From contig JBHHWI010000108.1 of assembly GCA_046756445.1 (NCBI GenBank), positions 1 to 9,872 of the forward strand: 9,872 nucleotides of DNA, in the 5' to 3' direction. This document shows positions 1 through 7,569 of this stretch, in pieces. The translations under genes were made by a program, and so were the position numbers. Within the stretch, counting starts at the first letter, position 1. The number at the start of each line of letters is the position of its first letter. Origin of the DNA: JACZWL01 sp046756445. Its GTDB lineage: Bacteria; Pseudomonadota; Gammaproteobacteria; Steroidobacterales; Woeseiaceae. The notes under the pieces were generated by a model that ran no database searches, was not told the DNA's origin, and saw only the letters and a program-made list of their open reading frames with translations.

Positions 1-56
1 AATCGGCCACCGATCACCCGGATGCCCGGTGTGAACAACGTTCATGGAATCCACAG

Positions 57-440
57 CTAGCCCGTAGACCGGGCGCGCGGGTGCGTAAACGTATCCTCGT
101 CGTCTTTACTATCCCTGTGATGTCCGGGCTCGAGGCAGCTGAAATCCTTTTCGATAAGTACGGAAAGGGCGCCTGGTCCAGAGAGTTTCTGCTCCGCGTA
201 CAGGGACACCTCATCGGTTCCGGTCCAATCCGGCAGCTTTGATTTCGGCAGACTGACCGCCAGGCACCCGTCGTCGAATCTCGCCGAGATCCGATTGGCC
301 TCGGTTACGTCCAGACGATAGGTAAGAACGGAATCCGGAAAGTGCGTCTCCTCGACAATGCTGATACCTGCTGCGATTTGGTCGACTTCACTGCGTTTCA
401 GGCGCAGGCGTACACTGTTGCCGCGAATTCGAAGTTTCAT
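57..440 (-). CDS. DUF7009 family small protein, function unknown
   Basis: A 127-residue soluble protein with no signal peptide or membrane segment. It begins MKLRIRGNSVRLRL and carries IEKDFSCL at about residues 92-99, followed by an acidic tail (DSKDDEDTF). From memory this start, the EKDF-CL motif and the acidic end match the DUF7009 family, whose biochemical role I do not know. The reading frame stays open upstream to 581, but the ATG at 440 gives the N-terminus typical of the family; the upstream stretch (cysteine- and tryptophan-rich) looks like translated intergenic DNA. The Shine-Dalgarno is weak (GGG about 8 nt before the ATG). The gene is divergent from the PAS sensor kinase, with 176 bp between the starts. 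Family assignment is recognition by eye, not a search. Confidence 0.8.
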   Translation of the reverse strand: MKLRIRGNSVRLRLKRSEVDQIAAGISIVEETHFPDSVLTYRLDVTEANRISARFDDGCLAVSLPKSKLPDWTGTDEVSLYAEQKLSGPGALSVLIEKDFSCLEPGHHRDSKDDEDTFTHPRARSTG

Positions 441-452
441 AAGTGAACCCAG

Positions 453-516
453 TGTGCAATCCCGCACAATATACCAGCAAGCCCGACAGCCGCGCCAGCT
501 ATCGGAATATACGTAT
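453..516. promoter_or_regulatory. Divergent intergenic region with candidate -10, inverted repeat and TACGTA box
   Basis: This lies between the divergent DUF7009-like and PAS-kinase genes. On the minus strand TATATT (473-468) would serve as a -10 about 28 nt before the DUF7009-like start; no good -35 is visible. TGTGC-N6-GCACA (453-457 and 464-468) is a small inverted repeat touching that -10. ATACGTAT (509-516) is a perfect 8-bp palindrome containing TACGTA, the hexamer that clusters upstream of the lipoprotein at 7849. All of this is motif reading; no site has been matched to a known regulator. Confidence 0.3.
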
Positions 517-616
517 GCCCCTCCGTGAACAATGAGTTTTAAATCCCTTGGGATTGACGGCGACGAATGCATCCTCAGCACTTGGAGGATTTCGCCAGGG
601 CGGGAAGATTTCGATA

Positions 617-2131
617 ATGATGAAAGTGCTTGCCGAACTGTCCACCGATCTCTCGAATCGCACCAATGTGTTGATCCTCCTCGGCTGCGGTCTGTTGGCT
701 GCCGGGATTTTCGTCATCGATATTGCTTCGCTGCCATTGGGCGTGGCCGCAGGTGTCGCCTACGTTGCGGTGGTTCTGCTCTCTCTATGGCTGCCCCGGT
801 GGCAGTATGCGATTGTCATCGCCGCCGGTGTGTCGATTCTCACGATACTCGGTTTTCTCTGGTCTGAACCTGCCGGTATTCCATGGATGGTTGTGGCGAA
901 TCGCTTACTGGCGTTGGCTGCAATCTGGTTGACGGCGATTGTCGGAAGCTGGCTTGTCTACACCAGGCGCAAGAAATCCGAGGACGCTCTGCGAATGCAA
1001 AAGAGTTTCTCGGACACATTATTCAAGACAGCTCCTGCGGTCGTGCTGCTTCTCGACCCAAACGGCAGAATCACCGGAATCAATCCGTACCTCGAGCGCG
1101 TGTCAGGCTACAGCGCCAAAGAAGTGCTGGACAAGTATTGGTACGAGGCCTTTACGCCGGAAGACGAGCGACCGGACCATCCCGATTTCCTGCACGATGC
1201 ATCAGAAGATTCGTTGGATACGCGTGCCACCAAAGTGATTGTCACCAAAGACGGCGAGCAGCGTGAGATCGAATGGCATGGGACGACGCTGAGCGACGCC
1301 GAGGGCAAGGTCGTCGGGTACCTTAACGTCGGCCACGACGTTACCGAGCGGATCCAGCGGGAAAGCGCGTTGCAGAGGGCCGAGCAGGAGGCCATCCGGG
1401 CGAGAAACGCAAAGACCCGCTTTCTGGAGACGGCAAGTAATGATTTTCGTCATCATCTACAGACACTGAATCTGCTGAACGGGGCACTGCGCAAAGTCGT
1501 CAAAGAACCCAAGGCGCACAGCATGTTTGCATTGCAAGGTGATGCGCTCGCTCATCTGAGCGACCTCTTGAACTCACTCCTCGAGCTCAGCACACTGGAG
1601 TCGGGCGACGTCGAACTAAAGATCACCGATACGCCGGTTGAAGAGATTTTCAAGCGGCTGCGGGATGAATTTGAGAGTCAGGCGAAGACAAAGGGCCTGG
1701 AATTGCGATTCGATTCACAATCCGAAATCGCGAGTTCGGATCGCATGTTACTAACCCGAATCGTCCGAATCCTGATATCAAACGCCATTCGTTATACGAA
1801 CAAGGGTTTCGTCAACGTCGGTTGTCGACGCGAGGCGGGCAGCTTGCGGATCACTGTCGAGGACTCGGGGATCGGCATCGAACCCGATCAACTGGCCGGG
1901 ATATTCGATGAATTTTACCGAGTCGACAAGGACCCGGCCGGCAGGAGTGGCTGTCTCGGTCTGGGCCTTTCGATCGTCGAGCGCAGCGCTAACCTTTTGG
2001 GAAGCAATGTGGAAGTTGAATCGGAAGTGGGCCGAGGCTCCAGCTTTTCCATCGTCGTGCCCGTCGGCAGCGCCATTGCTACCCGATCTGTGCGGCCCGC
2101 GGAGGATGTTCCCGAGCCACGCGGCGGTTGA
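617..2131 (+). CDS. Membrane PAS-domain sensor histidine kinase with atypical H-box
   Basis: A 504-residue inner-membrane sensor kinase. Four hydrophobic helices (about residues 18-36, 41-59, 64-82 and 97-115) have almost no periplasmic loops, so it probably senses in or near the membrane. A PAS domain follows (about 125-240, ending in the usual NVGHDVTERI), then a short helix, a dimerisation helix (about 265-335) and a HATPase_c domain. The ATP site looks intact: N389 in the N-box, DSGIGI at 416-421, an F-box FDEFYRVD, and LGLGLS ending near 452. The dimerisation helix reads ASNDFRHHLQTL where relatives have ASHDLRQPLQ, so the expected phosphoacceptor His is N275; H279 and H280 lie nearby. 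The frame opens at a TTG at 548, but ATG 617 is preferred because GGGAAG lies about 9 nt upstream. No receiver gene is adjacent on this strand; the NarL-type regulator at 6297-6947 is a possible partner. Confidence 0.87.
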   Translation: MMKVLAELSTDLSNRTNVLILLGCGLLAAGIFVIDIASLPLGVAAGVAYVAVVLLSLWLPRWQYAIVIAAGVSILTILGFLWSEPAGIPWMVVANRLLALAAIWLTAIVGSWLVYTRRKKSEDALRMQKSFSDTLFKTAPAVVLLLDPNGRITGINPYLERVSGYSAKEVLDKYWYEAFTPEDERPDHPDFLHDASEDSLDTRATKVIVTKDGEQREIEWHGTTLSDAEGKVVGYLNVGHDVTERIQRESALQRAEQEAIRARNAKTRFLETASNDFRHHLQTLNLLNGALRKVVKEPKAHSMFALQGDALAHLSDLLNSLLELSTLESGDVELKITDTPVEEIFKRLRDEFESQAKTKGLELRFDSQSEIASSDRMLLTRIVRILISNAIRYTNKGFVNVGCRREAGSLRITVEDSGIGIEPDQLAGIFDEFYRVDKDPAGRSGCLGLGLSIVERSANLLGSNVEVESEVGRGSSFSIVVPVGSAIATRSVRPAEDVPEPRGG

Positions 2132-2506
2132 GCTCACGGAGCTCCGGATTGCCTCTCCTGCATTCGGTTCCCGCAGGGGCAGGTGAATGCCAACACCAGT
2201 TGGCTTGCCATCCCTCGCGATGTCGGCAGACAACAGTGGCTGGCCATACGACGATCAGATTGCCGTGCCGCCCGGCAAACCATGGGTGGGCGAGAATCCG
2301 GAATCGGCGATCGGCGTGTCGCAACTGTGAAATTAGCTGACCTCATATGAGAACAAGCAGTTATGAGCGATCTGCCTCGGGCCCTGTAAGTCTTACGGTC
2401 CCGTTACGATGCATGCTCGTGTTTTTTTTGACTTTAAAATCAAGAGACTGGAGCGGTCCTTCGAGGATATAGGTATTTTCCGCGAGCGAATTAGGGGAAA
2501 TGCCCG
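2132..2506. other. 375-bp gene-free spacer with weak hairpin and T8 tract
   Basis: No convincing gene lies between the PAS kinase and the barrel-protein operon; the short open frames read as unstructured translations. An imperfect hairpin at about 2379-2402 (GGG/CCC outer pairs around the palindrome GTAAG-T-CTTAC) lies some 20 nt before a T8 tract at 2422-2429. The distance is too large for a classical intrinsic terminator, so at best it is a degenerate one ending the kinase transcript. TTGACT at 2428-2433 could be a -35 for the operon, but no matching -10 is visible. AGGGGAAA at 2493-2500 is a good ribosome-binding site for the next gene. Confidence 0.4.
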
Positions 2507-3781
2507 ATGTCACCGAACGGCTTTGAGTACGACATTGGCTTCGACAATAGGGGCGAATCTATGTATGAATCCCCGCTCGTTGTCCGGTCTACGCGATTCG
2601 TTCGTTTCCACATGATCCGACGGGCGTTCGCGGAACCGGTAATCACCGGAATATCGCAGACCTTTGTTTCAATAAGAAACATCCGTGCCACGCTCCTGAG
2701 TCCGGTTGATTGGAAGCGTACTCTGGCCAGTATTCTCCTTTTGCTGTTGGCCATACCATCGCACGCCGGCGATGATGCCCAACATGAATATCTCCTTTTC
2801 CCGAGCCTGGAATTATTCGACAACACGGCTCCTGACGACGTGCTGCTTGATGGCGGCGGCTACGTCGGGATCGCAGACTTCATGTACAGCTACTCCGGAA
2901 ACCGCCTTCGAATCCTGGGCGAGTACGTCCTGTCAAACGAGGAAAGTCACATGGAACGCCTCAAGGCAGGATGGCTATTCGGTGAGCAGACAATGTTGTG
3001 GGTCGGGCGGTTCCATCAACCCAGCAAATACTGGACCACAGAGCATCATCATGGCCAGTACCTGCAAACGAGTATCAGCCGGCCTGGAATCGAGGAATGG
3101 GAGGACCGGGGCGGTGCTATTTCAACCCATATCACCGGGTTAATGCTCGAGACCGGTCAGATACGCAAGGATTCGTCAGGATACCAAATTGCAGTTTCTG
3201 CCGGATTTGCCCCGCTACTGACCCAGGATGGCCTCGAGCCATTTGAGCTGTGGGACCCCAGCTCCGACCATGGACCCGCGTATAACTTTCGAGTCACATT
3301 TCTGCCGGACTATTTTGGTAACAATCAGTTCGGCATCCTCGGTGGATGGAGTGAACTTGAGGTTGATCGCGATAATTTCGCATCGCAACCCGGTACGGAG
3401 AGCGTTGAACAATTACAGCTGGGTAGCTACATGGACTGGCGTTGGGAGCAATTGCGAATCATATTTAATATGAATTATCTGCAAGACAAACATATTCGTC
3501 CCGACGGAAATTTCACCGATACCTTCTGGTCCGGCTATTTACAGGCCGAATACGCTCTCGGTTTGTATTGGACAGTCTATGGTCGCCATGAGAACAGCTT
3601 TGGCGAGGATGGCACGGGATTTATCCGTTTGATTCCGAAGCTTCCTAGTCAGAAGAATTTATTTGGCGTTCGATGGGATATCGCCACGGACCACGCTCTG
3701 ACCCTTGAAATTGCCGATACCAAAACGGAAACGAGCGATCTCGATGAATATCGCTTGCAGTGGAGTGCGGTATTTCCGTGA
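2507..3781 (+). CDS. Exported porin-like outer-membrane beta-barrel protein (hypothetical)
   Basis: A 424-codon frame. A signal peptide is clear but late: K70-R71, the hydrophobic run ASILLLLLAIP and SHA, with likely cleavage after A87 (mature part about 337 residues). The mature part has the alternating pattern of an outer-membrane barrel: many short strands rich in Tyr, Trp and Gly, separated by polar loops, ending in LQWSAVFP. I do not recognise a named family. ATG 2507 has a strong Shine-Dalgarno (AGGGGAAA). ATG 2561 (residue 19, AGGGGCG about 5 nt upstream) is almost as good; ATG 2612 has none, and no ATG, GTG or TTG start lies between 2612 and the signal peptide. Any of these leaves a 30-70 residue leader before the hydrophobic core, which is odd. 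The stop overlaps the next start (GTGA), indicating translational coupling with the binding protein. A role in substrate passage across the outer membrane is inferred from context. Confidence 0.72.
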   Translation: MSPNGFEYDIGFDNRGESMYESPLVVRSTRFVRFHMIRRAFAEPVITGISQTFVSIRNIRATLLSPVDWKRTLASILLLLLAIPSHAGDDAQHEYLLFPSLELFDNTAPDDVLLDGGGYVGIADFMYSYSGNRLRILGEYVLSNEESHMERLKAGWLFGEQTMLWVGRFHQPSKYWTTEHHHGQYLQTSISRPGIEEWEDRGGAISTHITGLMLETGQIRKDSSGYQIAVSAGFAPLLTQDGLEPFELWDPSSDHGPAYNFRVTFLPDYFGNNQFGILGGWSELEVDRDNFASQPGTESVEQLQLGSYMDWRWEQLRIIFNMNYLQDKHIRPDGNFTDTFWSGYLQAEYALGLYWTVYGRHENSFGEDGTGFIRLIPKLPSQKNLFGVRWDIATDHALTLEIADTKTETSDLDEYRLQWSAVFP

Positions 3782-4224
3782 AGTCGCGATTGTTCGCAGC
3801 CGGATTAACTCTGAGCCTGGCATTTTGCTGGACGGCGGTGAGGGCAGCGCAGCAAGTTGTCCTCGTTGCGGGCGAAAGCAGTCCAATCGAGACGTTCAGT
3901 CCTCTTGAGTTGCGAAAAGCTTACTTCGGAATCGTAGTCCGGCATGACGGTCAGATTATCAGGCCATTTCGAAATTCGTCTGATCCACAGCTCAATCAAA
4001 TATTTCTGCAATCTGTTGTAGCAACATCGGAGAGAACATACGAACGGCGCCTGTTCTCGCTAACGCTCAGGTCCGGCAGACCCAGGCCGGAAGAATTTAC
4101 GGACCAGAGCGAACTTGTGCGCGCTCTTCGCGAATACCCGTACAGTGTCTCGTATATGTGGAGAAGCGATGCAGAGCGTTTTATAGGTATCAAGATCATC
4201 AAGCTGTTATGGCAGGCAAACTAA
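3778..4224 (+). CDS. Short PstS-like periplasmic substrate-binding protein
   Basis: A 148-residue exported protein. The start is GTG 3778, overlapping the TGA of the barrel gene by 4 nt; from this start a textbook signal peptide follows (KSR, the hydrophobic LFAAGLTLSLAFCW, then AVRA with cleavage after A23). The frame also allows GTG 3760, which would spoil the charged N-region. The mature 125 residues resemble one lobe of phosphate-binding-type proteins: a phrase like SPLELRKAYFGIVVRHDGQIIRPF, then a basic stretch and a YSVSYMW segment. PstS proteins are usually more than twice as long, so this is a half-size relative of the kind annotated as 'phosphate ABC transporter substrate-binding protein'. 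No ABC permease or ATPase gene is present, so sensing for the downstream kinase is more likely than transport (inference). The ligand cannot be told from sequence alone. Confidence 0.7.
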   Translation: MKSRLFAAGLTLSLAFCWTAVRAAQQVVLVAGESSPIETFSPLELRKAYFGIVVRHDGQIIRPFRNSSDPQLNQIFLQSVVATSERTYERRLFSLTLRSGRPRPEEFTDQSELVRALREYPYSVSYMWRSDAERFIGIKIIKLLWQAN

Positions 4225-5729
4225 GAACCTTGGCGGCAAGATTGATAGCGGTCGCATTGGCGGTACATGCCTTGCTCTTGCCCGCCTTATTCTTCGGTGT
4301 AATGTTCATCGTGGAAAAGAGTCATCGAGAAGTATTTGTCAATGACGTGCGTACGCATGGGCGATTCCTGGCCGATATGCTCAGTTCCTCGCAGATCCTC
4401 GATTCATCTCAGGATCTCATTGAGTGGTTGGATTGGTTAGATAGCGTCCTTCTCGGCAGTAATGGCGTGTATGCAGAAGTTCTGGATGGAGAGCAAAGAT
4501 TTTTCAGCACGATAATGGACGAAGCTGATCTTGATAAGTTTCAGGAAGATTTCCATTTTGGAGAACACGGAGACGATGTCTACTACTTGTCGATGCCACT
4601 CGACGTTCCGGGCCATCAGGCTATTCTGCGCCTCGGATTCGACGAGGGCCTGATTCTCGAGGAAATTCGGCGAGCGCGGACGTGGACCATTTACGCCTTA
4701 TCAACGTATCTGGTTGTATCTTTGCTGCTTCTCGTGCTCCTTGCTGTTCGTCTGACGCGCCCACTCAAGACACTGCAGCGCGATTCACGGGCTATTGCCT
4801 CAGGCGATTATGATACGCGACTGAGAGTTGCTTCGAAAGTCAGGGAGTTCCGTGAACTGGCGACGGATCTCGATCGCATGCGAGACGCTCTGGTCGGAAT
4901 AAACGAGCGCCTGCGCGCAGAGATCGCGGAGCACGTATCCACCGAGCAACAGCGACAGACACTTCAGTCGGAGCTCCATCATGCCCAGAGACTGGAAACG
5001 GTCGGAACACTTGCGGGCGGAATTGCCCATGAGTTCAACAACATCCTGGTACCGATTATTCTGTACACTGATCTTGCTCTTGAGGATCTGCCGCAAGACA
5101 GTCCGATTCGGGGCAACCTTAAACGGGTAATGAAGTCGGCGAATCGGGCCAAAGAGGTAATTGACCAAATCCTCACATTCAGCCGCAAGACTGTGGAACC
5201 ACGACAGGAATCCAGCGATGTCGTGCCCATTGTCAATGAGACCCTAACCCTTGTTCGCGCGCTGATGCCCGCAACAATCAATATCCAGACGAATATTGAC
5301 GAGAAGTGTGGGAGGGTGCTGGTTGACGCAACTGAGGTTCAGCAACTGATAATGAATCTGTGCAGCAATGCTTTCCAGGCCATGACTGAAAAAGGCGGAC
5401 AGCTGACAATAGACGTATGTGACGTGACGATCGATGAAGATTCCAACGACATCTCGCTCGGACTTGAACCCGACAATTATGTACGGATTAGCGTCGGTGA
5501 TAGCGGAAAAGGGATCGATCCGGCCATCCGGGAGCGAATATTCGAGCCGTTTTTTACCACACGGGAAGTTGGCGAAGGCACGGGCCTCGGACTGCCGGTC
5601 GTTCGCGGCATAGTAATAAGTCATGGTGGCGATATCTCGGTGGATAGCACTCCAGGCCACGGATCTACCTTTCATGTCTACCTACCGCAAGCCACGCTGT
5701 CATCTGAGTTGCCGGCCGGTCATAGCTAG
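4209..5729 (+). CDS. NtrB-like sensor histidine kinase with periplasmic domain and HAMP
   Basis: A 506-residue inner-membrane kinase. TM1 spans about residues 12-35, a periplasmic domain of about 120 residues rich in acidic side chains runs to about 158, and TM2 is about 159-183. HAMP follows (about 184-237, containing RLTRPLKTL and ASGDYDTRL), then a coiled coil. The phosphoacceptor helix reads GTLAGGIAHEFNNIL with H274 as the phosphorylated residue and the ExxN phosphatase-type signature (E275, N278). The ATP domain is complete: N387 in the N-box, DSGKGID at 431-437, FEPFFTT and GEGTGLGLP. ATG 4209 is chosen because it gives a normal N-terminus, overlapping the binding-protein gene by 16 nt; GTG 4158 is an in-frame alternative. 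No receiver is fused. The next gene is a single-domain receiver, the expected partner. The stimulus is probably periplasmic, perhaps relayed by the binding protein (inference). Confidence 0.92.
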   Translation: MAGKLRTLAARLIAVALAVHALLLPALFFGVMFIVEKSHREVFVNDVRTHGRFLADMLSSSQILDSSQDLIEWLDWLDSVLLGSNGVYAEVLDGEQRFFSTIMDEADLDKFQEDFHFGEHGDDVYYLSMPLDVPGHQAILRLGFDEGLILEEIRRARTWTIYALSTYLVVSLLLLVLLAVRLTRPLKTLQRDSRAIASGDYDTRLRVASKVREFRELATDLDRMRDALVGINERLRAEIAEHVSTEQQRQTLQSELHHAQRLETVGTLAGGIAHEFNNILVPIILYTDLALEDLPQDSPIRGNLKRVMKSANRAKEVIDQILTFSRKTVEPRQESSDVVPIVNETLTLVRALMPATINIQTNIDEKCGRVLVDATEVQQLIMNLCSNAFQAMTEKGGQLTIDVCDVTIDEDSNDISLGLEPDNYVRISVGDSGKGIDPAIRERIFEPFFTTREVGEGTGLGLPVVRGIVISHGGDISVDSTPGHGSTFHVYLPQATLSSELPAGHS

Positions 5730-5745
5730 ATTGAAGCGCTGGACT

Positions 5746-5781
5746 CAATGTTTGAAATATCAAAATAATGACCAATGTTTG
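5746..5781 (+). repeat. Pair of 9-bp direct repeats before the receiver gene
   Basis: CAATGTTTG occurs at 5746-5754 and again at 5773-5781, 27 bp apart, in the 64-bp gap between kinase and receiver genes. The second copy runs into the ribosome-binding site GGAGG (5781-5785). It could be chance or a small regulatory element. Confidence 0.3.
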
Positions 5782-5793
5782 GAGGACAGGATC

Positions 5794-6192
5794 ATGCCAC
5801 GTGTGTTAATTATTGATGATGAAGAAGATATTCGCGATGTGCTTTACGATGTATTGATTCACGCCGGATTCGACGTCAATGTTGCATCAACGGGCGACGA
5901 AGGTATCGATGAACTTCGTAGCAAACCGGCCGACGTGATTGTCACGGATATCATCATGCCCGAAAAGGATGGCGTCACGACTATCAGGGAGATTCGAAAG
6001 GAGTTTCCGGACGCCAAGATAATTGCCATATCCGGTGGAGGTAACTTCGGTCCTGACGCATATGAACCGAATGCGATCAAGACATCGGCGTATCTGGCGG
6101 CCGCTGACGAAGCGGGAGCGGACGTAATATTGCCCAAGCCATTTGAACGCAAAGTCCTCATGGAGGCCATCAGGGCGCTTACTGCAGGCTAA
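5794..6192 (+). CDS. Single-domain CheY-like response regulator
   Basis: A 132-residue stand-alone receiver with no output domain. All key residues are present: the acidic pair D8-D9, phosphoacceptor D52 (in VTDIIMP), S80 (AISGGG) and K115 (LPKPF). The stretch between S80 and K115 is about 35 residues, longer than in CheY, and contains an Asn/Pro/Tyr-rich loop followed by a helix (YLAAADEAGA), a pattern seen in other stand-alone receivers of this type. ATG 5794 has a strong Shine-Dalgarno, GGAGG, 8 nt upstream; the frame is open further upstream but that part overlaps the kinase gene. It is last in the barrel/binding-protein/kinase/receiver operon and is the likely phosphate acceptor of that kinase. 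With no effector domain it must act by protein contact or in a phosphorelay (inference). It converges on the NarL-type regulator; I see no clear terminator in the 104-bp gap. Confidence 0.92.
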   Translation: MPRVLIIDDEEDIRDVLYDVLIHAGFDVNVASTGDEGIDELRSKPADVIVTDIIMPEKDGVTTIREIRKEFPDAKIIAISGGGNFGPDAYEPNAIKTSAYLAAADEAGADVILPKPFERKVLMEAIRALTAG

Positions 6193-6296
6193 AGGCAATC
6201 CGGAGTTGTTCAGTTCGAGATCTCTGTGATCGTTTCGATTCTGGGGCTGGTTACAACACGACGATTCTCACCCCCTGGCCGGATCGACAGTTTCTT

Positions 6297-6947
6297 TTAT
6301 TGAGCGATAATGCCGTTGGCGATAGCGTAGGCAGTAACGGCCGAAACGCTTTGCAAGTCCAGTTTCTTCATCAGGTTCATTCTGTGTTTTTCCACCGTCC
6401 TGGGACTTACGGTAAGGTGTGCAGCGATATCCTTGGTCCGATATCCTTCCGCGATGAGCTTCATCACCTCTCGCTCGCGATCGGTCAGGATTTCCCAGGT
6501 CGGGGTTTCAGTGGATCTATCCACGTAACCTGTAATGACCCGTTCAAGAATGCTTGAGCTCAGATAGCGTCTACCAGTTACCGCGGTGCGCAGAGCCGCG
6601 AGCAACTCTTCCCGGCTGTCATCCTTAAGGACATATGCATCAGCCCCCGCCTGCAGTGCTGCCTGGATGAATTCGTCTTCCTTGTGAAACGTCAGTACAA
6701 CGATCTTCATATCCGGATGCTTCCGCTTTATCCGGGTAATGGCGCCCGTTTCACTCATATGCGGCATCGACAGATCCGTGAGAATAATATCGGGGCGCAG
6801 CGTTGTCGCCGCACGGATTGAGGATTCACCTTCAGGCGTTGCCCCTACCACCTCGAAATCGGGCTCTGATGCCAGCAACGCCTGAAGCCCCTCGCGCATG
6901 ATGGTCTGATCTTCTACGATCAGAGTTCGCCTTGCTTTTGTGACCAA
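6297..6947 (-). CDS. NarL/FixJ-family response regulator with LuxR-type HTH
   Basis: A 216-residue two-domain transcription regulator. Receiver (about 7-123): E12-D13, phosphoacceptor D58 in LTDLSMP, T86, and K108 in YVLKDD. Output (about 150-212): the LuxR/GerE helix-turn-helix LTDREREVMKLIAEG, then DIAAHLTVSPRTVEKHRMNL, with the usual dimerisation helix after it. Length and layout are normal for the family. The start is TTG 6947; a stop lies in frame not far upstream and no ATG or GTG fits, so a weak start codon is likely real, with GGGCGG about 7 nt before it. No kinase gene is adjacent on this strand; the PAS kinase at 617-2131 belongs to a class often paired with such regulators, and the TACGTA boxes upstream of the lipoprotein gene are plausible targets. 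Both links are inference. Confidence 0.93.
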   Translation of the reverse strand: MVTKARRTLIVEDQTIMREGLQALLASEPDFEVVGATPEGESSIRAATTLRPDIILTDLSMPHMSETGAITRIKRKHPDMKIVVLTFHKEDEFIQAALQAGADAYVLKDDSREELLAALRTAVTGRRYLSSSILERVITGYVDRSTETPTWEILTDREREVMKLIAEGYRTKDIAAHLTVSPRTVEKHRMNLMKKLDLQSVSAVTAYAIANGIIAQ

Positions 6948-7569
6948 CCTATGCCGCCCGTCATTGCTTGCCCGAGTTCACTCTATTGAGACCGTCAATC
7001 GGCAAAATCCACGTGGCGCTTCATCGACCCAAGTGAAATCAGATAATTATCGAAATTTCCGCGTCGCTTCGGGACTGCCCGATGTGTAGTCAGCCCCTGC
7101 CGCCAGACGAAGAGATTATACTGAAACCCTCGAATTGCCGCGATCGGAGACACCCCGAACAGTCGGCTATCAGAATACAACAAAACACCGAGAGGCATGC
7201 ACGCCAGCACAATTCACCGCCAGCCGATTTCGCCTGGAGCTTGTATGTTTCCGCCCCGAAGAAGACTCACGGGGAACGGCACGCCGGGGGTCTGCTTCGC
7301 GATCGCGTGCCGTTCTTTGCCCATCTTTGCGGTGCGTGGCTAGCGATCAAACCCCCTGATGACTCCGCCGTACAAAGGTCTCCGGTTGACCGATATGTAG
7401 CGATTCTCGCCAGCCCGATCAGACCCGGGAAAACAGCTGTACTGACTACGCCTGTTATGGCCAGTCGGGGTATTAAGGCGAAGCGTACGATGCGCTGTGT
7501 TCAGGCTATCCAAAGCCCCAATATACGCCGAAAAAACCTCTCCTCATTCCTTTGAATGCTGCCGAATAG
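6948..7569. other. Gene-poor region upstream of the lipoprotein gene
   Basis: About 620 bp in which no open frame looks like a real protein. The longest, ATG 7082 to 7555 on the plus strand, has no Shine-Dalgarno and an unstructured, Arg/Pro/Ser-rich translation. GATAATTATC (7042-7051) is a 10-bp palindrome about 95 bp upstream of the NarL-type regulator start and could belong to its promoter. The stretch also holds the 11-bp inverted repeat listed separately. It may be a long regulatory leader, an undetected RNA gene or the remains of a decayed gene; the sequence does not decide. Confidence 0.45.
7274..7315. repeat. 11-bp perfect inverted repeat (stem-loop)
   Basis: GAACGGCACGC (7274-7284) is mirrored exactly by GCGTGCCGTTC (7305-7315) across a 20-nt loop. 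In RNA three further G-U pairs (7271-7273 with 7316-7318) could extend the stem to 14 pairs. Only a TTT follows on the plus strand, so it is a poor intrinsic terminator; an RNA structure or a protein-binding site is equally possible. Confidence 0.6.

Noticed and set aside
15..44. Imperfect GC-rich hairpin and TGAAC-N3-GTTCA at the left edge
   Set aside because: Stem has a central mismatch, the second repeat is only 5 bp, and the neighbouring gene is cut off, so no role can be supported.
548..616. TTG 548 as start of the PAS kinase
   Set aside because: The extra 23 residues are unlike a membrane-protein N-terminus, while ATG 617 has a ribosome-binding site at normal spacing.
2134..2346. Short open frames on both strands after the PAS kinase
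   Set aside because: No motif, no ribosome-binding site and no coding-like composition.
6193..6296. Bidirectional terminator between the convergent receiver and NarL-type genes
   Set aside because: G/C runs (GGGG near 6243, CCCC near 6271) do not form a convincing stem next to a T tract.
6995..7210. 71-codon minus-strand open frame upstream of the NarL-type regulator
   Set aside because: No recognisable motif, and no supporting ribosome-binding site found.
7082..7555. 157-codon plus-strand open frame in the gene-poor region
   Set aside because: No ribosome-binding site, no hydrophobic or domain pattern, composition like translated non-coding DNA, and it spans the inverted repeat.
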